NCBI GenBank assembly: GCA_023369685.1 | Contig: SACZ01000007.1 | Location: 235,982-299,981 of the forward strand | Reading direction: 5' to 3' | DNA: 64,000 nt | DNA from: Prolixibacteraceae bacterium JC049 | GTDB taxonomy: Bacteria > Bacteroidota > Bacteroidia > Bacteroidales > Prolixibacteraceae | Part shown: positions 63,310 to 64,000 of the stretch, in pieces | How positions within the stretch are numbered: the first letter of the stretch is position 1 | Layout: every line of letters begins with the position of its first letter | Position numbers and translations under genes: made by a program | Notes under the pieces: generated by a model | The model's database searches: none | Seen by the model: only the letters and a program-made list of their open reading frames with translations | What the model was told of the DNA's origin: nothing

Positions 63310-63312
63310 CAT

Positions 63313-63546
63313 ATGATGGATCCTACTCTATTGAAAACATTGGTTACCATGAAAATGCCTTATGGCAAATACAAGGGGTACATTTTATGTGATTTACCCG
63401 AACCTTACCTGGTATGGTATCATCAAAAAGGATTTCCTGATGGAAAACTGGGAATGCTACTGAACACGCTCTATGAAATAAAGTTAAATGGATTAGAGTA
63501 TCTGTTACATAAAATCAGAAAGAATCCCAATCAGTACACTTATTAA
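63313..63546 (+). CDS. DUF3820-family protein
   Basis: This 77-aa protein, with starts possible at 63313 or 63316, begins three bases after the arfB stop and is likely translated from the same mRNA. The core MPYGKYKGYILCDLPEPYLVWYHQKGFPDGKLG is the DUF3820 signature (GKY, PEPYLVWYHQKGFP). The family is small, cytoplasmic and often lies beside nucleic-acid enzymes. Its function is not established, though it has been named a putative quorum-sensing-regulated virulence factor in some entries. Confidence 0.85.
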   Translation: MMDPTLLKTLVTMKMPYGKYKGYILCDLPEPYLVWYHQKGFPDGKLGMLLNTLYEIKLNGLEYLLHKIRKNPNQYTY

Positions 63547-63611
63547 AATACCTAGAAACAAACAAGAGACACCGACAGTAGAAATTGAATAATTTTTGAA
63601 TACAATGCAAT

Positions 63612-63863
63612 ATGAGTAATAAACCTCAAAATATTAGCAATCTTTTTTCAGAAATAAGACATTTAATTGAAGAAGCAAAACAGAATGTCGCTTCAACAAT
63701 AAATGCAACTACAACAATTTTATACTGGAATATAGGAGCAAAAATTAATACTGAAATTCTAGAAAACAAGCGTGCCCAATATGGGAAAGAGGTCATAAAA
63801 TCGCTTTCGCAAAAATTAACTCTAGAATATGGAAAAGGATGGAGCACACAACATGTCATTCCC
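63612..63863 (+). pseudogene. DUF1016 (YhcG-like) gene, disrupted by an insertion
   Basis: The first 81 residues (NLFSEIRHLIEEAKQNVAST, YWNIGAKIN, YGKEVIKSLSQKL, YGKGWSTQH) match the DUF1016 N-terminal domain of YhcG-type proteins, which have a PDDEXK nuclease domain at the C-terminus and are often found in defence regions. The frame is broken right after GWSTQH, where family members normally continue with LRR-type residues. The sequence changes there to the left end of an IS element, adding VIP and a stop. The C-terminal nuclease part would lie past the IS, outside the window. Confidence 0.82.
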
Positions 63864-64000
63864 TGATATATGTTGACCACAATTTGAAGAACAATGAAAG
63901 CCAATTTACGAGCTTTAAAAAAGCGAAGAGTTTACACGGACGAGTTTAAAAGGAACTTAGTCTCCCAGTTCGAGAAAGGAGTTTATTCTGTGCAGCAATT
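63864..64000 (+). mobile_element. Left end of an IS3-type insertion sequence (cut by window edge)
   Basis: The break in the DUF1016 gene is followed by TGATATATGTTGACC, a plausible terminal repeat beginning with TG, and then by a transposase gene. The exact left end is uncertain by a few bases because the right end and target duplication are not in the window. Confidence 0.65.
63894..64000 (+). CDS. IS3-family transposase OrfA, N-terminal part
   Basis: ATG 63894 opens a frame of 35 codons to the window edge: MKANLRALKKRRVYTDEFKR, then NLVSQFEKGVYSVQQ. The pattern basic start, YTDEFKRxxVxxFExG, V-x-QL is the helix-turn-helix start of IS3-family OrfA. The spacing of about 30 bp from the IS end is usual. 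The rest, including OrfB with its DDE domain, lies outside the window. Confidence 0.8.
   Translation, partial: MKANLRALKKRRVYTDEFKRNLVSQFEKGVYSVQQ

Noticed and set aside
63612..63866. Complete 84-aa DUF1016-type protein
   Set aside because: Family members are much longer and the frame breaks exactly where an IS end begins, so this is a truncated gene.

Overview
The window reads as chromosomal DNA of an AT-rich member of the Bacteroidota, most plausibly a marine or sediment Marinilabiliales-type bacterium; the genus cannot be fixed from this sequence. The evidence is two SusC/SusD pairs, a FecR anti-sigma factor, BF3164/DUF5128-type 6-bladed beta-propeller lipoproteins, C-terminal type IX secretion sorting domains, and TANNTTTG-like -7 promoter boxes. 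No rRNA, tRNA or CRISPR array was seen.

Layout. 1-6.96 kb: a minus-strand polysaccharide-utilisation-like locus read as alkaline phosphatase, GH2 beta-galactosidase-like enzyme, SusC, SusD (SusD runs off the left edge). 7.4-12.4 kb: an ECF sigma/anti-sigma pair, then three secreted beta-propeller proteins. 12.4-19.3 kb: an AT-rich accessory stretch with an FtsX-type permease, a trypsin-like lipoprotein, two paralogous 133-aa membrane proteins, a small lipoprotein and a His/Cys (Stv- or caspase-like) protein. This stretch is threaded with duplicated non-coding pieces: a REP-like palindrome in three copies, a 5' leader in two copies with a partly covarying hairpin, and vestiges of a beta-propeller 3' end. 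19.6-23.6 kb: an acyltransferase and a YgiQ radical SAM protein. 23.6-30.6 kb: a TorF-type porin, an ammonium transporter and a three-gene two-component cluster (NtrC-like regulator, REC-kinase, hybrid kinase). 30.8-33.6 kb: a lipoprotein, a PAP2 phosphatase and MazG. 33.9-36.3 kb: an AmgK-like kinase fused to a RapZ C-terminal domain, a 48-aa Cys/Lys-rich protein and a MurU-like nucleotidyltransferase, suggesting cell-wall sugar salvage. 36.3-42.4 kb: FecR, STN-type SusC and SusD. 42.9-57.8 kb: two tandem giant (about 2,430 aa) T9SS cargo proteins with PA14 modules. 58.1-60.5 kb: a second GH2 enzyme. 60.7-63.5 kb: a PIF1/HRDC helicase, ArfB and a DUF3820 protein. At the right edge a DUF1016 (YhcG-like) gene is broken by an IS3-type element that runs out of the window.

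How the parts fit: most of the window handles extracellular glycans and the cell envelope (SusCD systems, GH2 enzymes, T9SS proteins, lipoproteins, sugar recycling), with nitrogen uptake and signalling between. The least explained part is 12.4-19.3 kb, where leaders, tails and 3' ends have been copied and attached to different genes. All functions are inferred from motifs visible in the translated sequence; no database search was run.
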